DNA of 55,025 nucleotides from Chloroflexota bacterium (GTDB lineage Bacteria; Chloroflexota; Anaerolineae; DTLA01), in the NCBI GenBank assembly GCA_014874485.1, contig JADBJK010000037.1, positions 1 to 55,025 of the forward strand. The letters are read 5' to 3'. The notes under the pieces were generated by a model. That model worked only from the letters and a program-made list of their open reading frames with translations, was not told where the DNA came from and did not search any database. Positions 35,715-45,349 of this stretch are shown in pieces (the first letter of the stretch is position 1; each line of letters begins with the position of its first letter). The translations under genes were made by a program, and so were the position numbers.

Positions 35715-36485
35715 ATGGATGCGCTTTTGACCACGCGCCAGTTGCAGCAACTGCTCCAGGTGGACCGCATCACCATCTACCGCATGCTGGCCGACGGTCG
35801 GCTGAAGGGCATCAAGGTCGGCGGGCAGTGGCGGTTCCCGCGCCAGGAGATTGAGCGATGGCTTCAGGAGCAACGCGCGGCGACCGACGCAAGCCGCCCC
35901 GCGCCCGATGCCGAAGTCGCAGCCCCATCCCCGCAACCGCTGCCCTTGTCCTGTGTCCGCGCCATCCAAGACATCTTCGCCGAAGCGCTGGGCGTGGCGT
36001 CCGTTACCACCGCCGCGGATGGGTCGCCCCTCACTCCCGTGAGCAACTGTTGCGCCTTCTGCCGCCTCGTTCTGGACACCGAAGAGGGGCGGCGGCGATG
36101 CGAATCGTCGTGGCGAGAGGCTGGCCTGCGCAGCGGGTCTCCGCGCCTGCTCACGTGCCACGCGGGGCTCCGCTACCTGTCGGGGCGCATAGAGGTACAC
36201 GGGCAATTCGTGGCGGCTGTCCACGTGGGCCAGTTTGTTGGCCCCGCCGAGAACCTGCGCGAAGGGTGGGCGGACCGATTGCGGGAACTCGCCGCGGCGA
36301 CGGGCGTGCCCGCGAAGGACCTTGAGGCGGCGCTGCCCAGCGTGCACGTCCTGACCGAGGAGCGCCAGAAGCAGATGCCTCGCCTGCTCGGTCGCGTGGC
36401 CGCTACCTTCTCGGAAATCGGCGAGGAGCGGCTGAACCTGCTGGGGCGCCTCCAGCGCATCGCCGAAATGACGGCGTATCCGTGA
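35715..36485 (+). CDS. Helix-turn-helix regulator with PocR sensory domain
   Basis: A 256-aa predicted transcription factor. Residues 1-55 are an excisionase/MerR-type winged helix (LLTTRQLQQLLQVDRITIYR then KVGGQWRFPRQEIERWL). Residues about 75-220 are a PocR domain with the conserved Cys/His set: NCCAFCRL, RRRCESSW and LLTCHAGL. PocR domains sense small hydrocarbon-derived ligands in propanediol regulators and relatives. Here it is coupled to a BldC-like DNA-binding domain rather than the usual AraC domain. The gene sits directly before the FAD/Fe-S oxidase, its most likely target. Confidence 0.85.
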   Translation: MDALLTTRQLQQLLQVDRITIYRMLADGRLKGIKVGGQWRFPRQEIERWLQEQRAATDASRPAPDAEVAAPSPQPLPLSCVRAIQDIFAEALGVASVTTAADGSPLTPVSNCCAFCRLVLDTEEGRRRCESSWREAGLRSGSPRLLTCHAGLRYLSGRIEVHGQFVAAVHVGQFVGPAENLREGWADRLRELAAATGVPAKDLEAALPSVHVLTEERQKQMPRLLGRVAATFSEIGEERLNLLGRLQRIAEMTAYP

Positions 36486-36552
36486 GCGACGGGCCTGCGC
36501 CTTGCAGGTGCAGGTTTCGGCGCGGTTGAGAATTCATGCAAGGAGATGGCAT

Positions 36553-39500
36553 ATGAGAACCCTACCCGTGTCGCTGCAACAGGAACTGCGGCAGATGTTC
36601 GGCCCCCGCGTCAATTTTGACACGATGGAGCGCAAGATTTACAGCCACGATGTCGGCGTCATGCCCAGGCTCATCAAGCCCATCATCGGCAACACCGTGT
36701 CCGCGGCCGTGGTCCAGCCCAAGAGCGAGGACGAACTCGTCGCCCTCGTGCGCTGGGCCAATCAGCACAAGGTCCCCCTGGTGCCCCGCGCCAAGGCCAC
36801 TTCGGGCTACGGCGGCGTCCTGCCCGTGAAGGGCGGCGTAACGGTGGACATGCACCGCCTTCGCAGGATTCTAGAGATAGACGCTCAGGCGATGACGGTG
36901 CGGGTGAGGCCGTCGGTGGTGTGGGGCGACCTGGAGAAGGAACTGAACAAGCAGGGCTTGGCCTTGCGCACGTACCCGTCCAGCGCGCCCTCGTCCACGG
37001 TGGGCGGGTGGCTGGCCCAGGGCGGCGTCGGCTATGGGGCCTACGAGTACGGCGCGTTTCGCCAGAACGTGGTCTCGGCGCGGGTGGTGCTGCCCAACGG
37101 CGAGGTGCGCGTCTTTGAGGGCGACGACCTGGGCCTCATCAGCGACGCCGAAGGCGGCACAGGCTTCATCACCGAGGTTACGCTGCGGGTTCGGAAGGCC
37201 GAGCCCGAGCAGGTGTGGGGCGTGCGGTTTGAGTCGGCGGCGAACCTGGCCGCGGCGCTGAAGGAGTTGCGGGAAGCGGGCGTGCCCCTCTGGTCGGTCA
37301 GTTTCATCAACCCGACGATGGCCCGCCTGAAGAACCGCCTGCCCGCCAAGTTGGAGCACGGCCATCCCGTTCACGAGCACCGTCCCACGATGCCCGAAGC
37401 CTATGTGGCCATTCTCGTTGGCCCCGCGGCCCGATGGCAGGACGCCGAGGCGCGCATTGGCCGCATCGTGGAGGCTCACGGCGGGGCGTTGCTGGACCGC
37501 GAAACCGCCGAGCACGAATGGGCGGAGCGGTTCAACCTGATGCACGTGAAGCGGCTGGGGCCTAGCCTGCTGCCGTCCGAAGTGGTCGTGCCGCTGGACA
37601 ACCTGGGCCAGGCGCTGAGCGAGATTGAGAAGTCGGTGCACCTGCCGCTGGTCATGGAGGGCCTGGTCAACGGCAACGGCGAAGTTACGCTGCTGGGGTT
37701 CATCCCCCACGACGAGCGCACCTTTGGGTACAACGTGGCCTTCGGCCTGGCGCTGACCGTCATCAAGATTGCCAAAAAGTACGGCGGGCGGCCCTATTCC
37801 ACGGGCTACTACTTCGCCAACGAGGCCGAGGCCGTCCTCGGTGCCGACCGCGTGCGACAACTGCGGGAATTCAAGAAAGCGGTGGACCCCAACGGAATCA
37901 TGAACCCAGGCAAGGTGCTGGGCAATGGCGTCATGGGCACGTTCATGGGCCTGGCCCAGACCTTTGAGCCCGTCATTCGGGTCATGGGCAACCAGTTCCG
38001 CCGCACGCCCGAGGAGCGCATCGCTGGCCAGGGCAAGCGCGGCATCCCCGACGACGTGGCCTGGTACGCCTATGCCTGCGCCCAGTGCGGCTACTGCGTG
38101 GACGAGTGCGACCAGTACTACGGGCGCGGGTGGGAGTCCGAGTCGCCCAGGGGGAAGTGGTACTTCCTGCGCGAGTACATGGAGGGCCGCGCGCAGATGA
38201 CCCAGGACTGGGTGGACAACTTCCTGGCCTGCACCACGTGCGAGGTCTGCAATGTCAAGTGCCCGCTGGAGTTGCCCATTGAGCCAGCGTGGCTCCAGAT
38301 GCGCGGCGAGTTGATCTACAAGGAGAACCGCCTGACCTTCCCGCCGTTTGAGATCATGCGCCAGTCGCTGCGCAAGGAGCGCAACATCTGGGCCAGTTAC
38401 AGCAAGGACCGGTCGGCGTGGGTGCCCGAGGAGTTGCAGGACAAGATTCGCTGGCGGGCCGACATCGGCTACTTCCCCGGATGCACGGCGTCGTATGTGG
38501 AGACGGACGTGGCCCAGGGGACGGCGCGGCTGCTCAATGCGGCCGGAATTGAGTTCACCTACATGGGCGACGGTGAGGCGTGCTGCGGCCTGCCGATGCT
38601 GGTCTCGGGCCAGTGGGATACCTGGGGCGAGATCATGCGGCACAATATCGCCGGCATGAAGGCCCGCGGCGTGAAGACGGTGGTTACGTCCTGCCCGGCG
38701 TGCTGGCTCTCGTGGAAGCAGTATTACCCGGAGTGGGCCAAGAAACTGGGCATAGAATACAACTTTGAAGTGCGCCACTACTCCGAATTGCTGGCCGAAA
38801 GGATCGCCAGCGGCCAGATGAAGTTCACGCACGAGGTTCCGCTGAAGGTTACGTGGCATGACTCGTGCCACATGGGCCGCGCCGGAGGCATCTACGAGCC
38901 GCCGCGCGAGGTGCTGAAGGCCATCCCGGGCGTGGAGTTCGTGGAGATGGAGCACAACCGCGACAACGCCCACTGCTGCGGCGGCGTGCTGAGCCTGCTG
39001 GAGGACCCCGAAGCCGCCAAAACCATCGGCAGCATGCGCCTGCAAGAGGCCGTGGGCACGGGCGCGCAGGCGCTGGTCGCCTCGTGCCCCTGCTGCGAGG
39101 TGCAGTTCCGCGTAACGGCGCGCAAGACCGGCGAGCAGATGCCCATCGTGGATCTGGCGCACCTGGCCGCCGAGGGCCTGGGGATTCAGATTCAGGATCC
39201 CACCGACTACGCCATGGACCTGTGGGGGACGTTTGAGGCGATGATTCGCCTGCTGAAGCCCGAGGCGATGGCCGACTTCATGGTGGGCCTGTTGCCGCAG
39301 ATGATTGACGCCATGCCTGGGCCATTCCCGGCGGTCATGAAGTGGCTGAAGCGGACATCGCCCGGCGTGAGGAACGCCATGCTGGCGGTCATGCGGCCCA
39401 TCATGCCCAAGATGTTCCCCATCCTGATGCCGGGGATGATGCCGAAGGTGATGCCCGACATGCTGGCGGCGGTGGAGAAAGTTGTGCCCATGCCGCCGCA

Positions 39501-39627
39501 CATGAAGGAGCAGATGCCCGAACTGATGCCCGCGGCCATGGAGAACCTGATGCCCAAGATGCTGCCGCTCATCATCCCGCATTTCATGCCGAAGATGGAG
39601 GCGTATCTCAAGGGCGAGTTGGCGTAG
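36553..39627 (+). CDS. FAD-linked oxidase fused to Fe-S (GlpC/HdrD-type) subunit, with Met-Pro tail
   Basis: A 1024-aa membrane-associated dehydrogenase for a 2-hydroxy acid (lactate, glycolate or similar). Residues 45-470 are FAD-binding type 4 plus C-terminal oxidase domains (PLVPRAKATSGYGG, SSAPSSTVGGWLAQGGVGYG, PNGIMNPGKVLG). Two [4Fe-4S] motifs follow at C509/C512/C515/C519 and C560/C563/C566/C570. Two CCG domains (FPGCTAS...EACCGLP and DSCHMGR...HCCGGV) resemble HdrD/GlpC electron-transfer modules. The last ~80 residues hold 17 methionines in repeated MP pairs, an unusual tail. AGGAG precedes ATG 36553. Electrons probably go to a quinone or ferredoxin-type partner. Regulation by the upstream PocR protein is likely. 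Confidence 0.88.
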   Translation: MRTLPVSLQQELRQMFGPRVNFDTMERKIYSHDVGVMPRLIKPIIGNTVSAAVVQPKSEDELVALVRWANQHKVPLVPRAKATSGYGGVLPVKGGVTVDMHRLRRILEIDAQAMTVRVRPSVVWGDLEKELNKQGLALRTYPSSAPSSTVGGWLAQGGVGYGAYEYGAFRQNVVSARVVLPNGEVRVFEGDDLGLISDAEGGTGFITEVTLRVRKAEPEQVWGVRFESAANLAAALKELREAGVPLWSVSFINPTMARLKNRLPAKLEHGHPVHEHRPTMPEAYVAILVGPAARWQDAEARIGRIVEAHGGALLDRETAEHEWAERFNLMHVKRLGPSLLPSEVVVPLDNLGQALSEIEKSVHLPLVMEGLVNGNGEVTLLGFIPHDERTFGYNVAFGLALTVIKIAKKYGGRPYSTGYYFANEAEAVLGADRVRQLREFKKAVDPNGIMNPGKVLGNGVMGTFMGLAQTFEPVIRVMGNQFRRTPEERIAGQGKRGIPDDVAWYAYACAQCGYCVDECDQYYGRGWESESPRGKWYFLREYMEGRAQMTQDWVDNFLACTTCEVCNVKCPLELPIEPAWLQMRGELIYKENRLTFPPFEIMRQSLRKERNIWASYSKDRSAWVPEELQDKIRWRADIGYFPGCTASYVETDVAQGTARLLNAAGIEFTYMGDGEACCGLPMLVSGQWDTWGEIMRHNIAGMKARGVKTVVTSCPACWLSWKQYYPEWAKKLGIEYNFEVRHYSELLAERIASGQMKFTHEVPLKVTWHDSCHMGRAGGIYEPPREVLKAIPGVEFVEMEHNRDNAHCCGGVLSLLEDPEAAKTIGSMRLQEAVGTGAQALVASCPCCEVQFRVTARKTGEQMPIVDLAHLAAEGLGIQIQDPTDYAMDLWGTFEAMIRLLKPEAMADFMVGLLPQMIDAMPGPFPAVMKWLKRTSPGVRNAMLAVMRPIMPKMFPILMPGMMPKVMPDMLAAVEKVVPMPPHMKEQMPELMPAAMENLMPKMLPLIIPHFMPKMEAYLKGELA

Positions 39628-39656
39628 CCCTGGACACCGTGGGCTTATCACCGCGG

Positions 39657-39692
39657 AGACCGCAGAGAGTTCCTGACGAATCTCTGCGGTCT
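39657..39692. terminator. Bidirectional hairpin between convergent genes
   Basis: Perfect 12-bp arms AGACCGCAGAGA (39657-39668) and its complement (39681-39692) with a 12-base loop, lying between the FAD oxidase and enolase stops. There is no T-run on either side, so terminator function is only likely. Confidence 0.5.
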
Positions 39693-39711
39693 CGGTGTGC
39701 TCTGCGGCGAA

Positions 39712-39748
39712 CCAAGTGCGGCGCACCTGCGAGGCGCGTCGCACTTGG
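39712..39748. repeat. GTGCG-CGCAC palindrome, copy 2
   Basis: Arms 39712-39726 and 39734-39748 match with two mismatches and share the core of 8269-8301 and 48676-48709. It begins 2 bp after the enolase stop codon on the minus-strand side. Confidence 0.65.
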
Positions 39749-39750
39749 CG

Positions 39751-41040
<1,290 letters not shown>

Positions 41041-41051
41041 TCAAGTAAGAG

Positions 41052-41124
41052 TGAACCGCGAACCTGCGCGGGCGAACGCGGCGGGCTGACCAGTCCGCGG
41101 CGGCACGCGCCAGTTCGCGGTTCA
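41052..41124. repeat. Long-range inverted repeat between enolase and the DRTGG gene
   Basis: Perfect 12-bp arms TGAACCGCGAAC (41052-41063) and its complement (41113-41124), 49 bases apart. It lies in the enolase 5' region on the minus strand and could be a hairpin in the leader or a binding site. Confidence 0.45.
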
Positions 41125-41146
41125 TGGGAATGGCGACGCAACGTTC

Positions 41147-42220
41147 CTACTTGGTCAGGCCCAGCGCGCGGTACAGTTCGTCAAAGTCAAACCGCTCCTC
41201 CAGCATCTGCACGAACCGCTGGAGTTTCTTCGGTTGATGGAATCGGGTCTTGCCGAAGAACCGCTCAATGATCTCCACAGTGCTCAGCGTGTCGTAGTTC
41301 ACCAGGATGACCGGCACGCCCACCTCCTCGGCGCGGCCTAGGATGATGGGGCTGGGCTGGATGTTGCCGGTGAGGACCAGGCACTTGGTGGACGTTTCCA
41401 GCGCCGCCAGTTGGATGTCGGGGCGGTCGCCGCCGGTGATGACGGCCTTGTTGGGCTTGCGGCGGAAGTAGGTGAGGGCGCTGTCCACGCTCATCGCGCC
41501 GACCATCAGGTGCTCCACCAGTTCGCTCAACTTGTCGGGGCAGCAGAGCACTTGCCCGTTGAGCGCCTCGCTGATTTCGGCGACGCTGATGGACATGAGC
41601 AGGCGGTCCTGTGGGATCACGGCGAAGGTGCGGATGCCCCTGTCGGCGAGCGCCTTGGTGATGACTTCCTGCACGAACTCCATGTGAATCTTGGGGACGG
41701 CGTTGATGATCACGCCGAGCATGGAGTCGCCCAGGCGCTTCAACGCCGTGAGCGCGTCGTCTATCACCTGCACGTTGCTGGTGTACTTCAGGATGACGAG
41801 TTCGGGGGCCTTGAGCAGGTGCGACACGTCGGGCGTGCCCAGGTCCACGATGTACCCTTCGCGCAGCGAACCGCCGCCCTCCAGGATGACGATGTCGCGT
41901 CCCTTGGCGACTTTCTCGTAGGCCTTGCGGAGCACCTCTTCGCCGTTGATCTGCAACTTGCCGGTCAGAATCTCGTCCACGAATTCCGGCGTCAGGGGGA
42001 CGGCGACCAATTCTTCGGGGCGCTCCTCCAGCCCCAGCGCCTCGCGCACAAAGGCGGCATCTTCGTCAACGATCTTGCCCTGGATGCGGTGGGCGGTGCT
42101 GCTCACGGGCTTGAGGTAGCCCACGGTGTACCCATCGCGCTGCAGCCGCTGGGCGATCCCAAGGCAAAGGGCCGTCTTGCCGGAAACCGGCTCAATAGAG
42201 GTGATGTACAAGTTCGCCAT
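41147..42220 (-). CDS. Pta-N-like protein: dethiobiotin-synthase-type ATPase plus DRTGG domain
   Basis: A 357-aa protein matching the N-terminal regulatory half of long phosphotransacetylases but lacking the catalytic PTA domain. Residues 1-210 are the AAA_26/BioD-like fold with a P-loop-like SIEPVSGKTALCLG and DIVILEGGGSLREG; residues about 215-340 are a DRTGG domain (MVGAMSVDSALTYFR, VITGGDRPDIQLAALE). It lies 43 bp after the ADP-forming acetate-CoA ligase and 2-carbon metabolism is the shared context, so it may regulate that enzyme or sense acetyl-CoA or nucleotides. The activity is unproven. Confidence 0.82.
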   Translation of the reverse strand: MANLYITSIEPVSGKTALCLGIAQRLQRDGYTVGYLKPVSSTAHRIQGKIVDEDAAFVREALGLEERPEELVAVPLTPEFVDEILTGKLQINGEEVLRKAYEKVAKGRDIVILEGGGSLREGYIVDLGTPDVSHLLKAPELVILKYTSNVQVIDDALTALKRLGDSMLGVIINAVPKIHMEFVQEVITKALADRGIRTFAVIPQDRLLMSISVAEISEALNGQVLCCPDKLSELVEHLMVGAMSVDSALTYFRRKPNKAVITGGDRPDIQLAALETSTKCLVLTGNIQPSPIILGRAEEVGVPVILVNYDTLSTVEIIERFFGKTRFHQPKKLQRFVQMLEERFDFDELYRALGLTK

Positions 42221-42263
42221 TCTATCTTCTCCTTTGGTTACGTTGATAACCCGTAGCCGTACA

Positions 42264-44354
42264 CTAACTGATTACGAGACGCATGTCCACGGCATAGGCC
42301 CCCTGGCCGCTGTCCAGCACCATCAGGGGGTTGATGTCCATTTCCACGACTTCGGGGAAGTCGGTAACGAGTTGCGAGACTCGCAGGAGCGTATCCACCA
42401 TGGCTTCCATGTCGGCGGGCTTCTGGCCGCGCACGCCCTTGAGCAGGGCGTAGGAGCGAATCTCGCCGATCATCTCTTCGGCTTCCTTGCGCGAGATGGG
42501 CGCGATGCGGAAGGCCACGTCCTTGAGGACCTCCACGTAGATGCCGCCCAGGCCGAACATGAGTAGGGGGCCGAACTGCGGGTCGCGGTTCATGCCGATG
42601 ATGACCTCGCGGCCCCCCATGACCATCTGCTGGACGAGGCAGCCCCAGATGCGCGCCTCGGGCATGAAGCGGGTAGCGCGGTACACCAGCAGGTCAAAGG
42701 CGTCGCGCACGTCCGAGGCGCTGCGCAGCCCCACCTTCACGCCGCCGATGTCGGTCTTGTGCAGGATGTCGGGCGAGGCGATCTTCATCACGACGGGGAA
42801 GCCGATTTCCTGGGCGTAGGCTACGGCCTCGTCGGCGGTGGCGGCGAGTTTGGACTCGGGGATGCGGATGCCGTAGGCTTGTAGGATGTCGCGGGCTTCC
42901 GAGTCGCCGATGGTGAGGCGGCCGTCGGCCCGCGCCTGGGCGAAGGCGTTCCGCACCACGTCCTTGTTCACGTCAAAGGTCTCAAACTGGGGCATGGGGC
43001 GTTCCATCCAGGCCACCTGGCGGTACATGGCGCGCAGGGCAGCGACGGCCCGCTCGGGCACCACGTAGTTGGGCACCAGGTACTCGTTGAGAATCTTCAC
43101 GCCGGCGCTGGTGGTCGCCTCACCCATGAAACTGGCCAGGATGGGCTTGTTGAACTTCTTGGACGCCTGGCCGATGGCGTGGGCTGTCTCCTCTATCTCC
43201 GTCATGACCTGGGGCGTGAGGATGACGATGAGCGCGCCCACATCGGGATCCTTGAGCACCGTCTCAATGGCCATGGCGTAGCGGTCGGCGCGGGCGTCCC
43301 CCAGCACGTCCACGGGGTTGAGGACACTGGCCGCCGCGGGGAGGTTGGCGCGGAGGATGTCCATCGTCTCGCGCGAGAGGGATGCCTGGCGCAGGCCGGC
43401 GCGCTCCAGGGCGTCGGTGGCCATGATGCCCGGTCCGCCCGCGTTGGTAACGATGACCACGCCGCCCTTGCCGGGCAGGGGCTGGCGGGCAAAGGCGATG
43501 GAGTAATCAAACAAATCCTGCACCGAGCCGGCGCGGATGACGCCCGCCTGGCTGAACGCGGCGTCGTAGGCGCGCTCGGAGCCGGCCAGCGTGCCCGTGT
43601 GGGACGAGACGGCCCGCGAGCCTGCGCTGGTGGTGCCCGACTTGACGGCGATCATCGGCTTGCGCTTGGTAACCCGCCGCGCGATGTCCATGAACCGCGC
43701 GCCGTTGGCGATGCCTTCCAGGTAGGCCATGATGACCTTGGACTCGGGGTCGTCGCCCCACGCTTCCATGAAGTCAATCTCGTTCAGGTCGGCCTTGTTG
43801 CCCAGCGATACGAATCGCGAGAACCCCACGTTTTGGGCCAGCGCCATGTCCAGGATGGAGGTGCACAGCGCGCCCGACTGGGACATGAAGGCGATCTTGC
43901 CGCGCTTGGGCATGCCCGCGGCAAACGATGCGTTCATCTTGCCAACGGTGTCTATGACGCCCAGGACGTTGGGGCCGACCATGCGGATGTTGTACTTGCG
44001 GGCGATTTCTATGAGGGCGCGCTCCATCTTCGCACCCTCGCTGCCGGTCTCGCGGAAGCCCGCCGAGATGATGATGACGCCTTTGACGCCTTTCTGCCCG
44101 CACTCTTCCAGGGCCGCCGCCACGTACTTGGCCGGAATCACGATGACGGCCAGTTCTATGGGGTCGGGCACGGCGAGCACGCTGGGGTAACATTTGAGGC
44201 CGAGGATTTCGTCGGCTTTGGGGTTGATGGGGTAAACCTTGCCCGGATAGCCGTACTGGACGATGTTGTGAAGGACCGAATAGCCCAGTTTGTCGGTCTC
44301 ACGGGAGGCACCGATGACAGCGATAGATTTCGGCGTAGAGAAGGTTTCTATCAT
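42264..44354 (-). CDS. ADP-forming acetate-CoA ligase, fused alpha-beta subunits
   Basis: A 696-aa single-chain enzyme that converts acetyl-CoA, ADP and phosphate to acetate, CoA and ATP. The N-terminal CoA-binding domain (KSIAVIGASRETDKLGYSV) and succinyl-CoA-ligase-like domain carry the phospho-His252 in SSHTGTLAG; an ATP-grasp beta domain (IPESKLAATADEAVAYAQEI, FPVVMKIASPDILHKTDIGG, PLLMFGLGGIYVEVLKDVAF) completes it. ATG 44354 matches the usual family N-terminus; a GTG at 44369 next to AGGAAG is an alternative start. It heads an operon with the DRTGG gene. This enzyme is typical of anaerobes that gain ATP by acetate formation. Confidence 0.93.
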   Translation of the reverse strand: MIETFSTPKSIAVIGASRETDKLGYSVLHNIVQYGYPGKVYPINPKADEILGLKCYPSVLAVPDPIELAVIVIPAKYVAAALEECGQKGVKGVIIISAGFRETGSEGAKMERALIEIARKYNIRMVGPNVLGVIDTVGKMNASFAAGMPKRGKIAFMSQSGALCTSILDMALAQNVGFSRFVSLGNKADLNEIDFMEAWGDDPESKVIMAYLEGIANGARFMDIARRVTKRKPMIAVKSGTTSAGSRAVSSHTGTLAGSERAYDAAFSQAGVIRAGSVQDLFDYSIAFARQPLPGKGGVVIVTNAGGPGIMATDALERAGLRQASLSRETMDILRANLPAAASVLNPVDVLGDARADRYAMAIETVLKDPDVGALIVILTPQVMTEIEETAHAIGQASKKFNKPILASFMGEATTSAGVKILNEYLVPNYVVPERAVAALRAMYRQVAWMERPMPQFETFDVNKDVVRNAFAQARADGRLTIGDSEARDILQAYGIRIPESKLAATADEAVAYAQEIGFPVVMKIASPDILHKTDIGGVKVGLRSASDVRDAFDLLVYRATRFMPEARIWGCLVQQMVMGGREVIIGMNRDPQFGPLLMFGLGGIYVEVLKDVAFRIAPISRKEAEEMIGEIRSYALLKGVRGQKPADMEAMVDTLLRVSQLVTDFPEVVEMDINPLMVLDSGQGAYAVDMRLVIS

Positions 44355-44526
44355 GGTATCGTCACCCACTTCCTAGAGATTCGGGCGAGGTGGGCACCGG
44401 CCGATTCCGCCCCGCCATGCGCACAACGGCGGCGATTATACTCCGACGGGGCGCGGAATGCAAATCCGATTGTGATAGAATTCGCAATTCGCATCGGCAA
44501 CGCTGCCGGGCGCCGGGGCCTCTGGT

Positions 44527-45216
44527 TCACTCGCGCTCCACTTCTTCGGCGATGAGCACCAGGTCGTGGGGCCGCAGGAGCGTGATGCGCCCTCGCCGCG
44601 AGCGGATGATGCCGCGCTTCGTGAAGCGGCTCATGACGCGGATGGCGGTCTCCACGGTGGTGCCGGTCATGTCGGCGATGTCCTGGCGGGTTACGGGTGC
44701 GTTGATGATGATGCCTTCGCCTATGCGCTGGCCTGTGGCCGCCGCCAGTTTCAGCAGGACGCGGGCGATGCGCCGCTCCACCCGCTCCACCGCCAGGCTG
44801 AGCATGGTCTGGTACGCATCCTGAAGCCGCTTGCCCAGACTGCGCGCCGTCTGGAGCGCCAGTTCCGGATGGCGATCCAGCGCCCGCAGGAAATCCGTGC
44901 GGCGGATGCCCCACACCTGCGACGGCTCCATCGCCTGGGCCGACACGGGGTACGCCCCGCCGTTCAGGACGCCGATGTCGCCGACGGTGTCGCCCGCCGC
45001 CACGATTTCCAGGAGCATCTCCTTGCCGGTGTCGGAATGCTTCAGCACCTTGATGCGCCCGCTGCCCACCAGGTAGAGCATGTCTGCCGGGTCGCCCTCA
45101 AAGAACAGGTACTCGTCCTTGTCCACGGCGCGTGGATGCAGGAGCGACAGCAGGCTGTCTCTCGCCTCTCCAGAAAGCGCGGTCAGAGGCGGCACCGGCG
45201 CGAACTGCGAATTCAT
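44527..45216 (-). CDS. Crp/Fnr family transcriptional regulator
   Basis: A 229-aa regulator. Residues about 15-130 form the cyclic-nucleotide-type beta-barrel sensor (DEYLFFEGDPADMLYLVGSG, EMLLEIVAAGDTVGDIGVL), followed by the dimer helix and a winged helix-turn-helix with the recognition stretch TRQDIADMTGTTVETAIRVM. There are no N-terminal Cys residues, so it does not hold an Fnr Fe-S cluster. ATG 45216 is preferred because GAGGG lies 8 bases upstream; ATG 45231 is possible. It is divergent from the MFS transporter and upstream of the acetate-CoA ligase, both plausible targets. Confidence 0.92.
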   Translation of the reverse strand: MNSQFAPVPPLTALSGEARDSLLSLLHPRAVDKDEYLFFEGDPADMLYLVGSGRIKVLKHSDTGKEMLLEIVAAGDTVGDIGVLNGGAYPVSAQAMEPSQVWGIRRTDFLRALDRHPELALQTARSLGKRLQDAYQTMLSLAVERVERRIARVLLKLAAATGQRIGEGIIINAPVTRQDIADMTGTTVETAIRVMSRFTKRGIIRSRRGRITLLRPHDLVLIAEEVERE

Positions 45217-45247
45217 GGCGTTGGCCCTCATGTGCTTTGCTGGGTGC

Positions 45248-45277
45248 ATTATAGCATCAAACCGCGCGATGTGGCAA
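45248..45277 (-). promoter_or_regulatory. Promoter for the Crp/Fnr gene
   Basis: Minus strand TTGCCA (45277-45272), 18-bp spacer, perfect TATAAT (45253-45248); leader about 25 nt. Confidence 0.65.
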
Positions 45278-45305
45278 TCGTGGTCGGAGAGGACACGGTT
45301 CTGAA

Positions 45306-45335
45306 TTCGCCCAAACCGGCGTGGCGGCGTATAAT
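45306..45335 (+). promoter_or_regulatory. Weak candidate promoter for the MFS gene
   Basis: TTCGCC (45306-45311), 18 bp, perfect TATAAT (45330-45335). The start would lie only about 8 bases before ATG 45350. Confidence 0.35.
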
Positions 45336-45349
45336 CGGGCCGAGAGGCC

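Noticed and set aside
44527-45216. An oxygen-sensing Fnr
   Set aside because: The N-terminal Cys cluster needed for an Fe-S centre is missing.
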